Source: Mesorhizobium sp. B2-7-2 (lineage in GTDB: Bacteria > Pseudomonadota > Alphaproteobacteria > Rhizobiales > Rhizobiaceae). Taken from it: DNA of 64,000 nt. Under the pieces are notes generated by a model that did no database searches, had not been told where the DNA came from, and was given only the letters and a program-made list of their open reading frames with translations. Positions within the stretch are counted from its first letter, which is position 1, and each line of letters starts with the position of its first letter. Positions 17,037 through 26,426 of the stretch are shown piece after piece. Location of the stretch: contig NZ_VFTZ01000016.1 of the NCBI RefSeq assembly GCF_006440775.1, positions 1 to 64,000 of the forward strand. The letters are read 5' to 3'. The position numbers and the translations under genes were made by a program.

Positions 17037-18089
17037 TTGCCTGAAACGGGAAATACCGGCACCACCGTCGGCGAGAGCGCATTACCAGCGCCCAAGAAGA
17101 AAGACGCTGTTCCCGGCCTTGCACTTGGCCTGACTTTGCTGAGCGCTGGGCCGGTCGTCATCCTGGCCTTGCTGATCGTCGTCCTCGGTTTTCTGTCGCC
17201 CTATTTCCTGACAGGGCGCAACCTCGGCAACATCCTCGCCCAAACCGCCGTGATCTCGGTTGTGGCGATGGGCCAGCATCTGGTCATTCTGACACGCGGC
17301 ATCGATCTTTCCGTCGGATCGAACCTTGCACTGGCCTCCGTCGTCGGCGCCCTCGCCTTTCATGGCGGCGCGCCCGCATTCGCAGTGATCGCGGTGATGG
17401 TTGGCTGCGGCGCGGCGGTGGGCGCCATCAACGGGCTCTTCTACGTCTTCGGCCGGCTGCCGCATCCTTTCATCATCACGCTGGCAACATTGAGCATCGC
17501 CAAAGGCTTGGCGCTCCAACTGGCCGATGGGCGCGCCATACCGGGGATGCCGGATTCGATAGATGCGCTCGGCCGCGATGCGGTCTGGGGTCTGCCCGGA
17601 TCGGTCTTTGTCGTTGCAGGCGTTGCCGCGGTCCTTCTGGTCATGGCCAAGACCATGGTCTGGGGCCGGTGGATTTATGCCGTCGGCGGTCGACCAGACG
17701 CCGCCCTGCGCATGGGCATTCCGGTGTCCTGGGTCCTGGTTTCGGTCTATGTGATCTCGGGGCTGTGCGCCGGCATCGGCGCGGTCATACTCGCCGGCCG
17801 CACCGACGCCGGTTCCCCCTTGTTCGGCAATCTGCTTGAACTGGATACGATTGCGGCGGTGATCATCGGCGGCGCCAGTTTTCTTGGCGGCCGCGGCCAT
17901 CTCGGGCACGCCTTGATCGGCGCCATCATGATCGGCGTCATCCGCAACGCGCTCAACCTGCTCAACGTCAATGTCTTTTTCCAGCTCATCGTCATCGGCG
18001 TGGTCATCGTCATCGCCGTCGAGTCCGACGTGCTGCGCAACTATCTCGAAGGGCGGGTGCGCGTCATGCAGGCCGGGAGGCAGTCATGA
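17037..18089 (+). CDS. Sugar ABC transporter permease (RbsC family)
   Basis: A 350-residue inner-membrane permease. Family signatures are GRNLGNILAQTAVISVVAMGQHLVILTRGIDLSVGS (residues ~55-95, ends quoted), the inner loop segment GRPDAALRMGIPVSW and the C-terminal GGASFLGGRGHLGHALIGAIMIGVIRNALNLL region. It transports monosaccharides as a homodimer with the ATPase encoded next. It starts with TTG preceded by GGGGAGAG; the N-terminal ~25 residues are hydrophilic. Its stop overlaps the ATPase start by four bases. Confidence 0.9.
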   Translation: MPETGNTGTTVGESALPAPKKKDAVPGLALGLTLLSAGPVVILALLIVVLGFLSPYFLTGRNLGNILAQTAVISVVAMGQHLVILTRGIDLSVGSNLALASVVGALAFHGGAPAFAVIAVMVGCGAAVGAINGLFYVFGRLPHPFIITLATLSIAKGLALQLADGRAIPGMPDSIDALGRDAVWGLPGSVFVVAGVAAVLLVMAKTMVWGRWIYAVGGRPDAALRMGIPVSWVLVSVYVISGLCAGIGAVILAGRTDAGSPLFGNLLELDTIAAVIIGGASFLGGRGHLGHALIGAIMIGVIRNALNLLNVNVFFQLIVIGVVIVIAVESDVLRNYLEGRVRVMQAGRQS

Positions 18090-18871
18090 GCGCCGTTGCG
18101 GCCAACGCCGATCGTGCCGCCACCGCCGACCAACCCGTGCTCGCCGTACGCGGTGCCACCAAGCGGTTCGGTTCGGTTCTGGCGCTGGACGATGTCAGCA
18201 TCAAGGTGCGGCGAGGCGAGATCGTCGGCCTGCTCGGCGACAATGGCGCGGGCAAATCGACGCTGACCAAATGCATCAGCGGCGTGCACCAACTCGATGC
18301 CGGCGAAATTGCCCTGGACGGTGCGCCAACCCAGATACGCTCCCCTGCGGATGCGCGCTTCGCCGGCATCGAGACCGTCTACCAGGATCTGGCGCTGTTC
18401 GACAATCTGACGCCGGGACAAAACTTCTTTGCCGGTCGCGAGCTGGCTCGCCCGCAATGGCTTCCTCGCGGCTTGCGATTTCTCCAGCAACGCAGGATGG
18501 ACGCCGAGACCCGTGTTCTGCTGGCAAACCTCAAGGTGACGTTGCCGCGCTTGGACGCCGTCGTCGCCATGATGTCGGGCGGTCAAAGACAAGCCATCGC
18601 CGTGGCCCGGTCGACCGTGTTTGCCCGCAAGGTCGTGATCCTGGACGAGCCGACGGCCGCGCTTGGCCTGCGTGAATCGCGGCAGGTGCTCAACCTGGTC
18701 GCCGCCCTGCGCGACCAGGGCAATGCCGTCATCCTGATCACCCACAATATGGAGCACGTCGTCGAGCTTGCCGATCGCGCCGTGGTGCTGCGCCAGGGCC
18801 GCAAGGTCGGCGAGCTTGTCCCGACCAGGGAAAACAAGCAGGAGCTGGTTTCCATGATCGTTGGAGCCTGA
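18086..18871 (+). CDS. Sugar ABC transporter ATP-binding protein (single-domain)
   Basis: A 261-residue ATPase. Walker A is GDNGAGKST (residue ~52), the signature is MSGGQRQAIAVAR, Walker B is VVILDEPTAAL and the switch His is in LITHNMEHV. Ribose-type RbsA proteins are usually two fused ATPase halves of ~500 residues. This is a single half, as in the FrcA-like branch of rhizobial importers. It couples ATP hydrolysis to the RbsC-like permease encoded just upstream, with which it overlaps (ATGA). Confidence 0.92.
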   Translation: MSAVAANADRAATADQPVLAVRGATKRFGSVLALDDVSIKVRRGEIVGLLGDNGAGKSTLTKCISGVHQLDAGEIALDGAPTQIRSPADARFAGIETVYQDLALFDNLTPGQNFFAGRELARPQWLPRGLRFLQQRRMDAETRVLLANLKVTLPRLDAVVAMMSGGQRQAIAVARSTVFARKVVILDEPTAALGLRESRQVLNLVAALRDQGNAVILITHNMEHVVELADRAVVLRQGRKVGELVPTRENKQELVSMIVGA

Positions 18872-18959
18872 TCCGTTCGAGATTTGGGGATCGTTCCGGT
18901 CCGCAAATGCCTGAAGCGACTTCCGCCGGAAGACGCCTCAATTCCAAGGGAGGAATGGA

Positions 18960-19880
18960 ATGCCAATGAACCTGAAACTGTTCGCTGGGCTGGCCATCGC
19001 CGTTACATTCGCGATGCCGGCTTCCGCCGCCGACAAGATCAAGGTCGGCCTGATCACCAAATTCCCCGTGCCGTTCTATTCGACCATGGAGGATGCCGCC
19101 AAGAAATACGCGGCCGCTCATCCCGAAATCGAGCTGGTCACCGGCCAGGGCCAGGCAGCTACGGACATCGAGGGCCAGATCGCGCTCATCGAGTCCATGA
19201 TCACCCAAGGCGTCAAGGGCCTGGCGATCACTCCGGTCGACCCGACCGTCGCGCCGGCGCTCGACAAGGCGGTTGCCGCCGGCATCAAGGTGGTTCTCGT
19301 TGACAACAGCATTCCCAACTGGAAAGGCCAGACGGCTCTGGTCTCGACCAACAACCTCAACGGCGGCAAGATCGCCGGAGAGTATCTGAAGACCGTGCTG
19401 AAAAGCGGCGACAAGATCGGCATCCTGCAAGGTGTTCCCGGAGTGCCGGCTCTGGATGATCGGGTCACCGGCATGATGGAGGGCCTCGGCGACATCAAGG
19501 TTGATGTTGTCGGCAAGGGCGCAACCAACTGCACGCTCGAGCTCGGCACGTCGGTGGCCGAGGACATCCTGACCGCCAATCCCGATCTCAAGGCGATCTA
19601 CTCGGCCTGTGGCCCGCCCATCCCCGGCGCCGTCAAGTCGATAAGCAATGCGGGCATTGCCAACGACAAGATCATCCTGGTCGGCTTCGACGCCTGCTGC
19701 GGCGAGATCGAAGCGATCAAGTCCGGCGCGGAAGACGCCAGCGTTGCACAATTTCCGGCGAAGATGGGCGAGCTGGGCATCGACACTGTCGTCAAGGCAA
19801 TCCACGGGGAGGCGGTCGAAGCCAATGTGGATACCGGCGCCGGCCTTGTGACGCTGCAGAACGTCAAGGACTTCGAGTGA
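18960..19880 (+). CDS. Sugar ABC transporter substrate-binding protein
   Basis: A 306-residue periplasmic protein of the ribose/LacI-like Peripla_BP_4 fold. The signal peptide runs to about ASAAD (residue ~24). The mature part has KVGLITKFPVPFYSTMEDAAKK, then GLAITPVDPTVAPALDKA and VLVDNSIPNW typical of sugar-binding proteins; two adjacent cysteines (DACCGE, ~residue 235) are a less common feature. Start 18960 has GGGAGG six bases upstream. It is the third gene of the importer operon; the sugar is unknown, though the following dehydrogenases suggest a polyol or deoxysugar. Confidence 0.9.
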   Translation: MPMNLKLFAGLAIAVTFAMPASAADKIKVGLITKFPVPFYSTMEDAAKKYAAAHPEIELVTGQGQAATDIEGQIALIESMITQGVKGLAITPVDPTVAPALDKAVAAGIKVVLVDNSIPNWKGQTALVSTNNLNGGKIAGEYLKTVLKSGDKIGILQGVPGVPALDDRVTGMMEGLGDIKVDVVGKGATNCTLELGTSVAEDILTANPDLKAIYSACGPPIPGAVKSISNAGIANDKIILVGFDACCGEIEAIKSGAEDASVAQFPAKMGELGIDTVVKAIHGEAVEANVDTGAGLVTLQNVKDFE

Positions 19881-19889
19881 TCCAACAGA

Positions 19890-19914
19890 GGTCCGGCGGC
19901 GGCGCCGCCGGACC
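19890..19914 (+). terminator. Perfect GC-rich hairpin after the binding-protein gene
   Basis: GGTCCGGCGGCG and CGCCGCCGGACC form a 12-base perfect stem around one base, ten bases after the stop. There is no T-run. Such stems often stabilise the binding-protein end of an importer transcript and partly reduce read-through into the dehydrogenase genes. Confidence 0.6.
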
Positions 19915-19970
19915 ACTTCTACCGCAGGACTGTTGCGGGTTCGCCTTAGCGAAGGGGTGAAATCACAAAC

Positions 19971-21008
19971 ATGGCCCCCACCATCAAAGTCGTCAGATGC
20001 GCCGCGCCGGGCAAGCTGGTGCTTGAGGAGCACGAGGCGCCAGGGAGCCCGCCGGAAGGCTGGGCCTTGGTCGATGTCGCCTATGTCGGCATATGCGGGA
20101 CGGATTACCACATTTTCGAGGGCAGGCATCCCTACCTCGCCTATCCACGTATCATGGGCCACGAGGTTTCGGGAACGATCGCGGCCATCAACGCACCCGC
20201 GAACTTATCGGTCGGAAATCAAGTCCTGATCAATCCCTATCTCGCCTGCGGAAAATGTTCGGCCTGTCGCCATGGCAAGCCGAACTGCTGCGTCGCGATA
20301 GAAGTGCTTGGCGTGCACCGCGACGGTGCCATGAGCGAGCAGATACTGGTGCCGGCGCAGAATTTGATCGCGGCGACGGGTCTGTCGCCGGTCGAGGCTG
20401 CCACGGTCGAGTTTCTGGCCATCGGTGCGCACGCGGTTCGCAGATCCATGGCCGGTCCGGGCAATCGGACGTTGGTCGTCGGCGCCGGACCGATCGGCCT
20501 TGGTGTCGCGCTTTTTGCGCGCATCGCGCAGCAGGATGTGACCGTCATGGACATCGATGCCGAACGGCTGGCCTTTGCTGGCAGCCAATTGGGATTCGAC
20601 GTGATCGACGAATCGGACGGTTCGGCCGCCGAAGCGATAGCCGAGCGAACTGCCGGAACGGGTTTCGATATCGTCTACGACGCTACGGGAAACAGCCGTT
20701 CCATGGAGTCTGCCTTCGCCTTTGTTGCCCACGCAGGCGTGATGGTGATGGTCAGCGTTGTACAAGGCGATATTACCTTCTCCGATCCGGAGTTTCACAA
20801 GCGTGAAATGATGCTGATCGGCAGTCGTAACGCGACGCATGCGGATTTCCAGCACGTCATCGCCTCGATCCATGCCGGCAAAATAGCGATCGACCAACTC
20901 GTCACCCATCGCACGACGCTGCGGGACAGCCCACGCGACATTGCGATCTGGGCGAAGGAGAAGGCCGGTCTGATCAAGGCCGTCATCGAGGTGGGGCGAC
21001 CTGTCTGA
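19971..21008 (+). CDS. Zinc-dependent medium-chain dehydrogenase (sugar/polyol type)
   Basis: A 345-residue MDR dehydrogenase. The catalytic zinc ligands are in GICGTDYH (Cys ~38) and GHEVSG (His-Glu ~63). The structural zinc loop is CGKCSACRHGKPNCC (~90-104). The nucleotide motif is VVGAGPIGLGVA (~170), with acidic MDIDAERL after it suggesting NAD preference. It resembles L-galactonate/sorbitol-type dehydrogenases, oxidising a secondary alcohol on a sugar acid or polyol. It lies downstream of the sugar importer and probably starts the catabolism of its cargo. Confidence 0.88.
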   Translation: MAPTIKVVRCAAPGKLVLEEHEAPGSPPEGWALVDVAYVGICGTDYHIFEGRHPYLAYPRIMGHEVSGTIAAINAPANLSVGNQVLINPYLACGKCSACRHGKPNCCVAIEVLGVHRDGAMSEQILVPAQNLIAATGLSPVEAATVEFLAIGAHAVRRSMAGPGNRTLVVGAGPIGLGVALFARIAQQDVTVMDIDAERLAFAGSQLGFDVIDESDGSAAEAIAERTAGTGFDIVYDATGNSRSMESAFAFVAHAGVMVMVSVVQGDITFSDPEFHKREMMLIGSRNATHADFQHVIASIHAGKIAIDQLVTHRTTLRDSPRDIAIWAKEKAGLIKAVIEVGRPV

Positions 21009-21233
21009 CTTGAGCAAACACGTTCAAGATACGCCGTGCCGCCTGGTGCTGGCACGGGATGCGCCTCATGGAGGGAAGCAGTTCGCGCTCGAGGTGTCGA
21101 TCGATCGCCGCCACGTTCAGCAGCAGCGTTTGAACGACCAGCAAGGATGGGATGCGACAAAACCGCAGCCGAGACCAAGACTCCTGTATGTTCGCTCGAT
21201 TGCGCGATCAAGGAATCAAGAAGGAATTACCCA

Positions 21234-21998
21234 ATGGACTTGTTCAAACTGGATGGCGACGTCGCGCTGGTCACCGGCGCCGGCAGTGGCATCGGTCAGG
21301 CCATAGCGGTCGGCCTTGCTGAGGCCGGTGCCGACGTCGCGTGCTTCGGTCACGCCTCGAAGGGAGGTCTCGAGGCAACGGCGCAAAGGATCACCGCGCT
21401 CGGCCGCAAGGCGCTTGCGATAACCGGCTCGGTGACGTCGGAAACCGATCTTGCCGCCGCCGTCGAGCGTATCGAAAAGGAGCTCGGCGCGCTTACGGTT
21501 GCCGTCAACAATGCAGGTATAGGCGGCGCGCACGCGGCCGAGACCTTGCCGCTGGCCACGTGGGAAGAACTTTACCGCATCAATGTCGGCGGTGTGTTCT
21601 TGTCCTGCCAGGCCGAGGCTCGCGTGATGCTGCCACGCCGCAAGGGATCGATCATCAACGTGGCCTCCATGTCCGGCTCGATCGTCAACCGCGGTCTCCT
21701 CCAGGCGCACTACAACTCGTCGAAGGCAGCCGTCATTCACATGACCAAGAGCCTGGCGATGGAATGGTTGGACCGCGGACTGCGGCTCAACGTGCTCAGC
21801 CCCGGATACACGCTGACCCCGATGAACCGGAGGCCGGAAGTCGCCGAGCAGGTGAAGAACTTCGAGCGCGATACGCCCATGGGTCGCCTCGCGGCGCCCG
21901 AGGAGATGATAGGCCCGGCGGTGTTTCTGGCCAGTCGAGCCGCGTCTTTCGTTACCGGCATCGATCTCATCGTGGATGGCGGCTTCGTGTGCTGGTAG
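21234..21998 (+). CDS. SDR family oxidoreductase (polyol/ketose type)
   Basis: A 254-residue classical SDR. The start MDLFKLDGDVAL is preceded by AAGGA nine bases away; the longer frame from 21036 is not supported. Motifs are VTGAGSGIGQA (cofactor), NNAGIGG, INVASMSGSIVN (Ser) and HYNSSKAAV (Tyr, Lys), ending in the usual DGGFVCW. Similar enzymes reduce ketoses or oxidise arabinitol-type polyols. It follows the MDR gene by 225 bases with no supported gene between them, and belongs to the same catabolic module by context. Confidence 0.88.
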   Translation: MDLFKLDGDVALVTGAGSGIGQAIAVGLAEAGADVACFGHASKGGLEATAQRITALGRKALAITGSVTSETDLAAAVERIEKELGALTVAVNNAGIGGAHAAETLPLATWEELYRINVGGVFLSCQAEARVMLPRRKGSIINVASMSGSIVNRGLLQAHYNSSKAAVIHMTKSLAMEWLDRGLRLNVLSPGYTLTPMNRRPEVAEQVKNFERDTPMGRLAAPEEMIGPAVFLASRAASFVTGIDLIVDGGFVCW

Positions 21999-22152
21999 CA
22001 GAAGCGAAGCACGGCGCGCTTCGCACTCAATCGAAGGACGTCGCGGCCTTGGCAAAGGCCGCGGGAAACTCGCGGCGGTCCGACACGAACCGGGACCGCC
22101 GCTGCATTTGTGCCAAGTCGCCCGCCTTCTCAAGCGCAGCGGCCGGCAGTGG

Positions 22153-22746
22153 CTAGTTATGGTGGATTTCCGTGCCCAGCACCTTCAGACACTCACGAAT
22201 GAAGGCGGCAAGTGCGGTCCATCCTTTGGCCGAAACCATCGTGCCGTCTACATAGGCGTCGGTGGGCGAGAGGTCGATATAGGTGCCGCCCGCAAGGGTG
22301 ACCTCCGGCTCGCAGGCCGCCAGCGCACCGACCTTCTTGCCGCGCACGACACCGTCCACCGCTATCAGAATCTGCACGCCGTGGCAGATCGTGAAGATCG
22401 GCTTCCCGGTCTCGTGGAAGTGGCGGACCATGGCCTGAACGCGCTTGTCTGTGCGGATGTATTCCGGCCCGCGGCCGCCGGCGCAGTAGACCGCATCATA
22501 TTGGTCGATCTGCCTTTCCGCCTCGGAAAACGTCTTGTTGATCAGCGCGTAGTGTCCGGGTTTCTCGGTATAGGTCTGGTCGCCCTCAAAGTCGTGCAGC
22601 GAGGTCTTGATCCGGTCTCCGGCGTTCTTGTCGGGGCACACGACATGGATGGTGTGGCCTACGGCTTCCATGGCCTGCTGATAGACAAAGATTTCGTACT
22701 CCTCGGTGAACTCTCCGGTCAGAATCAGTATCTTTTTGGCTGGCAT
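22153..22746 (-). CDS. DJ-1/PfpI family protein
   Basis: A 197-residue protein of the class I glutamine amidotransferase-like fold. The nucleophile elbow is FTICHGVQIL (Cys ~119), preceded by YDAVYCAGGRGPEYIR and an upstream Glu in the first strand region (GEFTEEYE). Family members are glyoxalases/deglycases, chaperones or proteases; PfpI-like sequences of this length often detoxify reactive aldehydes. The start has GAGAGGAAG before the ATG. It is convergent with the SDR gene and lies downstream of the GntR gene on the same strand, about 105 bases away. Confidence 0.87.
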   Translation of the reverse strand: MPAKKILILTGEFTEEYEIFVYQQAMEAVGHTIHVVCPDKNAGDRIKTSLHDFEGDQTYTEKPGHYALINKTFSEAERQIDQYDAVYCAGGRGPEYIRTDKRVQAMVRHFHETGKPIFTICHGVQILIAVDGVVRGKKVGALAACEPEVTLAGGTYIDLSPTDAYVDGTMVSAKGWTALAAFIRECLKVLGTEIHHN

Positions 22747-22853
22747 GGTCTTCCTCTCGGTTGTGTAGCAGGGCGAGGCGCGCCTTGGGTTTTGGCTTCG
22801 GATTGTGGATGTCAGGAAGAGGCATGTTTCACCCGCCTGGAACGTCCGTCTGA

Positions 22854-23552
22854 CTATTCGAACGCAGGCAGGAGCCTGTCACGCGAGTTCTCGATGTGCA
22901 CCCGCATCGCCGTTCGCGCCGCGTTTGCATCGCCGGCTGCGAAAGCCGAGAGAATGGCTTCGTGCTCGTCCAGCGCTTCCTCGGTTACGCGCGAGTGGTA
23001 CATCAGCCGGAAAATGTGAAAATGCGTGTGCTGGTGGTTCAGCGTCTCGCGGATGATCTCGTTCTGCGCGAACTCCATGATCTTGTCATGGAAGATCGCA
23101 TCCTGTCGGGCGAAGTTGGAATAGCGAAGGCGCTCGTCCCTGCCCTCGCCGCGGGTCATGACCCCCGCCGCCTCTTGCAGGGCCGCCAGCCGGGCAGCGT
23201 CCAGGCCGGCCGCTGCCTTGGCCGCGGCGGCAGGCTCAAGCAAAAGGCGCAACTCGTAAAGCTCGTCAAAACGCCGGCGTGTGATCTGCGGTGCGGCGCG
23301 ATAGCCGACCAGGTGGGTCTTGATCACCAGGCCTTCGCCTTCCAGACGCCCGAGAGCCTCGCGGATCGGCGTATGCGAGACATCCAGTTCCCGGACGAGA
23401 TTGTCCACGGTTATGCGCGACCCCGGCGCGATCTTGAGCGACATGAGTTGCTGGAAGATCGCCTCGTAGACGTCTCCCGCGAGGCTGTTCGCGCGCTGGA
23501 TCCTGCCTGTCGGCCGCGCGTCGTCATCAAGCTTCACATCGGGGTTCTGCAT
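22854..23552 (-). CDS. GntR/FadR-type regulator with FCD domain
   Basis: A 232-residue repressor. The N-terminal winged helix is ITVDNLVRELDVSHTPIREALGRLEGEGLV (residues ~40-75, ends quoted) and the C-terminal FCD helical domain runs from about residue 95 (RFDELYELRLLLEPAAAA) with the metal-binding Asp/His pattern (QDAIFHDKI, HQHTHFHIF). It is divergent from the alcohol/aldehyde dehydrogenase operon and presumably binds the dyad at 23610-23637, releasing it when a pathway acid or aldehyde binds. Confidence 0.88.
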   Translation of the reverse strand: MQNPDVKLDDDARPTGRIQRANSLAGDVYEAIFQQLMSLKIAPGSRITVDNLVRELDVSHTPIREALGRLEGEGLVIKTHLVGYRAAPQITRRRFDELYELRLLLEPAAAAKAAAGLDAARLAALQEAAGVMTRGEGRDERLRYSNFARQDAIFHDKIMEFAQNEIIRETLNHQHTHFHIFRLMYHSRVTEEALDEHEAILSAFAAGDANAARTAMRVHIENSRDRLLPAFE

Positions 23553-23609
23553 CTTTTTGCCTCTTGACAGGAAGGACCACTAACACGATGCTCCGGCCAA
23601 TTCAATCCT

Positions 23610-23637
23610 ATATCCTATACGATTTTATAGCGGATAT
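23610..23637. promoter_or_regulatory. Candidate GntR operator before the dehydrogenase operon
   Basis: ATATCC (23610-23615) and GGATAT (23632-23637) are inverted, with AT-rich TATAC and TTATAG between. This is the only strong dyad in the 135-base space between the divergent starts and resembles the spacing of FCD-type GntR sites. Confidence 0.5.
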
Positions 23638-23687
23638 GTCTAAATGGAAGCGATGGATCGCCGAGCCATATTGGAAGAGCCCACTCG

Positions 23688-24914
23688 ATGACCTTGTTCG
23701 CCGCAGCGCGATTGCCGCGTGAGATTTTGTTCGGCAAGGGCCAGCGCCAGGTGCTGCCGCACGTCGCGTCCAGGCATGGCAAGCGCGCGCTCGTCTGCAC
23801 GGACGAGCGCTTCGCGGCAACGGCCATATTCGGCGAGATGATGGCCGCGCTGAGGAATGCCTCGGTTGAAATCCTTGTCCATGACCGCACGCTGCCGGAC
23901 GTGCCCCGGGACAGCGTCGCGATCTGTGTTGCCGAGGCGAAGGATTTCAAACCCGACATGGTCGTTGGGATCGGTGGCGGAAGCTGCCTCGACATGGCCA
24001 AGTGCGCGGCGCTGCTGATCAGTCATGGCGGCAGGCTTCAGGACTACTATGGTGAGTTCAAGGTCCCAGGCCCAACGCTGCCGTTGATTGCCGTGCCGAC
24101 CACCGCCGGCACCGGCTCGGAGGTAACCCCGGTAGCCGTCATTTCCGATCCGGAGCGCCTGCTGAAGGTTGGCATTTCAAGCCCCCACCTCATCGCCGCC
24201 GTCGCACTGTGCGACCCGGAGCTGACCGCGACCTGCCCGCCCGCGCTCACGGCAATTGCCGGCGCCGATGCCCTGACGCACGCCATCGAAGCCTTTACGG
24301 CGGCGAGACGCGGAACCGATCCGACACTTCCGCAGCAGCACGTCTTTGTGGGCAAGAGCGCGCTCACCGACCATTTCGCGCTATTGGCCGTCAAGCTTCT
24401 TGGCCGCAGCCTGGAAAGGGCCTACCGGGACGGAGCGGACGAGGATGCACGCGCCGATGTGATGATGGGCGCCTTGGCGGCCGGCTGCGCCTTCGGCACG
24501 GCCGGAACGGCTGCCGCCCATGCCGTGCAATATCCGGTTGGCGCGCTCACCCACACGCCGCATGGATTGGGGGTGGCGACCATGCTTCCCTATGTGATGA
24601 ACTACAACTTGCCCGCCGCCGCAAGCGAGTTTGCCGAGGTCGGCGCCGCGCTCGGTCTGCCCCAGGCCGACATTGAGCTCAAGGACAGGGCTTCCGCGAC
24701 CATCGCAGAGGTCTCACGGCTTTTCGGCGCGATCGGCATCACACGGACGCTGGCCGAGCTGGGCTTGCCTGCCGGCAAGGTCGAGTGGACCGCCGAGCAG
24801 GCGCTCGGCATCGACCGCCTGATCAAGAACAACCCCCGCCCTTTCGACGCCGCCGCGATGCGACGGCTGGTGCAAGCGGCCTATGACGGCGACATGCCCG
24901 CCGTTCTGATGTGA
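23688..24914 (+). CDS. Iron-containing alcohol dehydrogenase
   Basis: A 408-residue type III (Fe-ADH) enzyme. The N-half dinucleotide fold contains GIGGGSCLDMAK (residue ~88) and IAVPTTAGTGSEVTP (~130). The metal ligands appear as DALTHAIEAF (His) and HTPHGLGVATMLPYVMNYN (His), with an Asp earlier. The group includes maleylacetate reductases and lactaldehyde/hydroxyacid dehydrogenases, so the exact alcohol is open. It is the first gene of an operon with an aldehyde dehydrogenase, which would oxidise the aldehyde it forms. Confidence 0.88.
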   Translation: MTLFAAARLPREILFGKGQRQVLPHVASRHGKRALVCTDERFAATAIFGEMMAALRNASVEILVHDRTLPDVPRDSVAICVAEAKDFKPDMVVGIGGGSCLDMAKCAALLISHGGRLQDYYGEFKVPGPTLPLIAVPTTAGTGSEVTPVAVISDPERLLKVGISSPHLIAAVALCDPELTATCPPALTAIAGADALTHAIEAFTAARRGTDPTLPQQHVFVGKSALTDHFALLAVKLLGRSLERAYRDGADEDARADVMMGALAAGCAFGTAGTAAAHAVQYPVGALTHTPHGLGVATMLPYVMNYNLPAAASEFAEVGAALGLPQADIELKDRASATIAEVSRLFGAIGITRTLAELGLPAGKVEWTAEQALGIDRLIKNNPRPFDAAAMRRLVQAAYDGDMPAVLM

Positions 24915-24931
24915 AACAGGAGACAGACCTC

Positions 24932-26416
24932 ATGAACGCTTCTCCAGGGCTTTTGGATGAGGAGGACGTCTCCGAATATGCCACGTTCTCACACGGGCTC
25001 TATATCGGTGGGCAATGGCGGCCCTCGTCGGACGGGTGCGTTATCGAGGTGGTCGATCCATCGACGGAATCCGTCATCGCGGCTGTTCCCGATGCTACGC
25101 TGGCTGACGCCGCGGCCGCCGTCGACGCCGCGGCCAAGGCGGCGGCGGCCTGGCGCGAAACCGCCCCGCGCAAACGGTCGGAGATCCTGAGACGTTGCTT
25201 CGAGCTGATGACCGAGCGGGCGGAGACGCTGGCCGTGCTGATTTCGTTAGAGAACGGCAAGGCGCTGCGCGATGCACGCGGCGAAGTCGCTTATGCGGCC
25301 GAGTTCTTTCGGTGGAACGCCGAGGAAGCGGTTCGCATCAGCGGCGAGTTCGGCCTTGCGCCTTCTGGAGCAAACCGTATCGTCGTCGACTACCAGCCGA
25401 TAGGCATATGTGTGCTGATCACGCCATGGAATTTTCCAGCTGCCATGGCTACACGCAAGATCGCGCCGGCGCTCGCAGCCGGCTGTACCGTGATCCTGAA
25501 GCCCGCCAGCGAAACGCCACTGACCGCCTATGCGCTTGCCGCGCTGTATGAGGACGCCGGCGTCCCGCCCGGTGTCGTGAACGTTCTCACCACGTCCAAC
25601 CCGGGACCGCTGAGCGCTGCCATGCTGGCCGACCCGCGAGTGCGCAAACTCTCGTTCACCGGCTCCACCGGCGTTGGGCGCGTTCTTCTGGCCGAAGCCG
25701 CCAGGCACGTCATCTCCTGTTCGATGGAGCTTGGCGGCAACGCTCCCTTCGTCGTGTTCGACGATGCCGACCTGGAGGCCGCGCTCGACGGAGCGATGAT
25801 TGCCAAGATGCGCAACGCCGGCGAAGCATGCACCGCCGCCAATCGGCTCTATGTCCAGGCGGGCGTCCATGACGCGTTCGCGGAGGGACTGCGCAAGCGC
25901 ATGGCCGCCCTCAAGGTAGGCCCCGGCACGGATGTCGAGACCGAATGCGGCCCGATGATCACTCGCAAAGCCATCGAGAAAATCGACCGGCTCGTCAAAG
26001 ACGCGGTCCGTCGCGGTGCAAAGGTGCTGTGCGGAGGCGCAGCCTCGGATGACAAGGGCTATTTCTACCCGCCGACGGTTCTTTGCGACATTGCCCCGGA
26101 TGCGGAGATGGCGCACGAGGAAATATTCGGTCCCGTCGCTCCAATCATGCGCTTCAACGATGAGGCCGAAGTCATCGCACGCGCCAATGACACCGAATAC
26201 GGGCTGGCGGCCTACATCTATACGCGCGATCTGGCCAAGGGCATGCGCGTGGCATCAAGGATCGAGTCGGGTATGATCGCGCTGAACCGGGGCCTGATGT
26301 CCGACCCTGCGGCTCCCTTCGGCGGCGTCAAGCAGAGCGGCCTCGGACGCGAAGGCGGACAAAAGCACGGCATCAGCGAGTTCCTGGAAGCCAAGTATAT
26401 CGCCGTGACGATATGA
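24932..26416 (+). CDS. Aldehyde dehydrogenase, succinate-semialdehyde dehydrogenase-like
   Basis: A 494-residue NAD(P)-dependent ALDH. The start MNASPGLL is chosen because CAGGAGA lies about ten bases upstream; the ATG at 24911 overlaps the previous stop and lacks a site. Landmarks are [33 protein letters not shown], the general base Glu in MELGGNAPF and the nucleophile Cys in [11 protein letters not shown]. GabD/glutarate-semialdehyde enzymes share these patterns. It follows the Fe-ADH gene and precedes a hydrolase gene by ten bases. Confidence 0.9.
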   Translation: MNASPGLLDEEDVSEYATFSHGLYIGGQWRPSSDGCVIEVVDPSTESVIAAVPDATLADAAAAVDAAAKAAAAWRETAPRKRSEILRRCFELMTERAETLAVLISLENGKALRDARGEVAYAAEFFRWNAEEAVRISGEFGLAPSGANRIVVDYQPIGICVLITPWNFPAAMATRKIAPALAAGCTVILKPASETPLTAYALAALYEDAGVPPGVVNVLTTSNPGPLSAAMLADPRVRKLSFTGSTGVGRVLLAEAARHVISCSMELGGNAPFVVFDDADLEAALDGAMIAKMRNAGEACTAANRLYVQAGVHDAFAEGLRKRMAALKVGPGTDVETECGPMITRKAIEKIDRLVKDAVRRGAKVLCGGAASDDKGYFYPPTVLCDIAPDAEMAHEEIFGPVAPIMRFNDEAEVIARANDTEYGLAAYIYTRDLAKGMRVASRIESGMIALNRGLMSDPAAPFGGVKQSGLGREGGQKHGISEFLEAKYIAVTI

Positions 26417-26426
26417 GGGCGCAGGC

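Noticed and set aside
18738-20162. Minus-strand open frame across the sugar importer genes
   Set aside because: Antisense to the ABC ATPase and binding-protein genes and out of context with their operon.
21009-21233. Possible small gene between the MDR and SDR genes
   Set aside because: The open frame lacks a ribosome site and shifts into the SDR gene antiphase; left as leader sequence.
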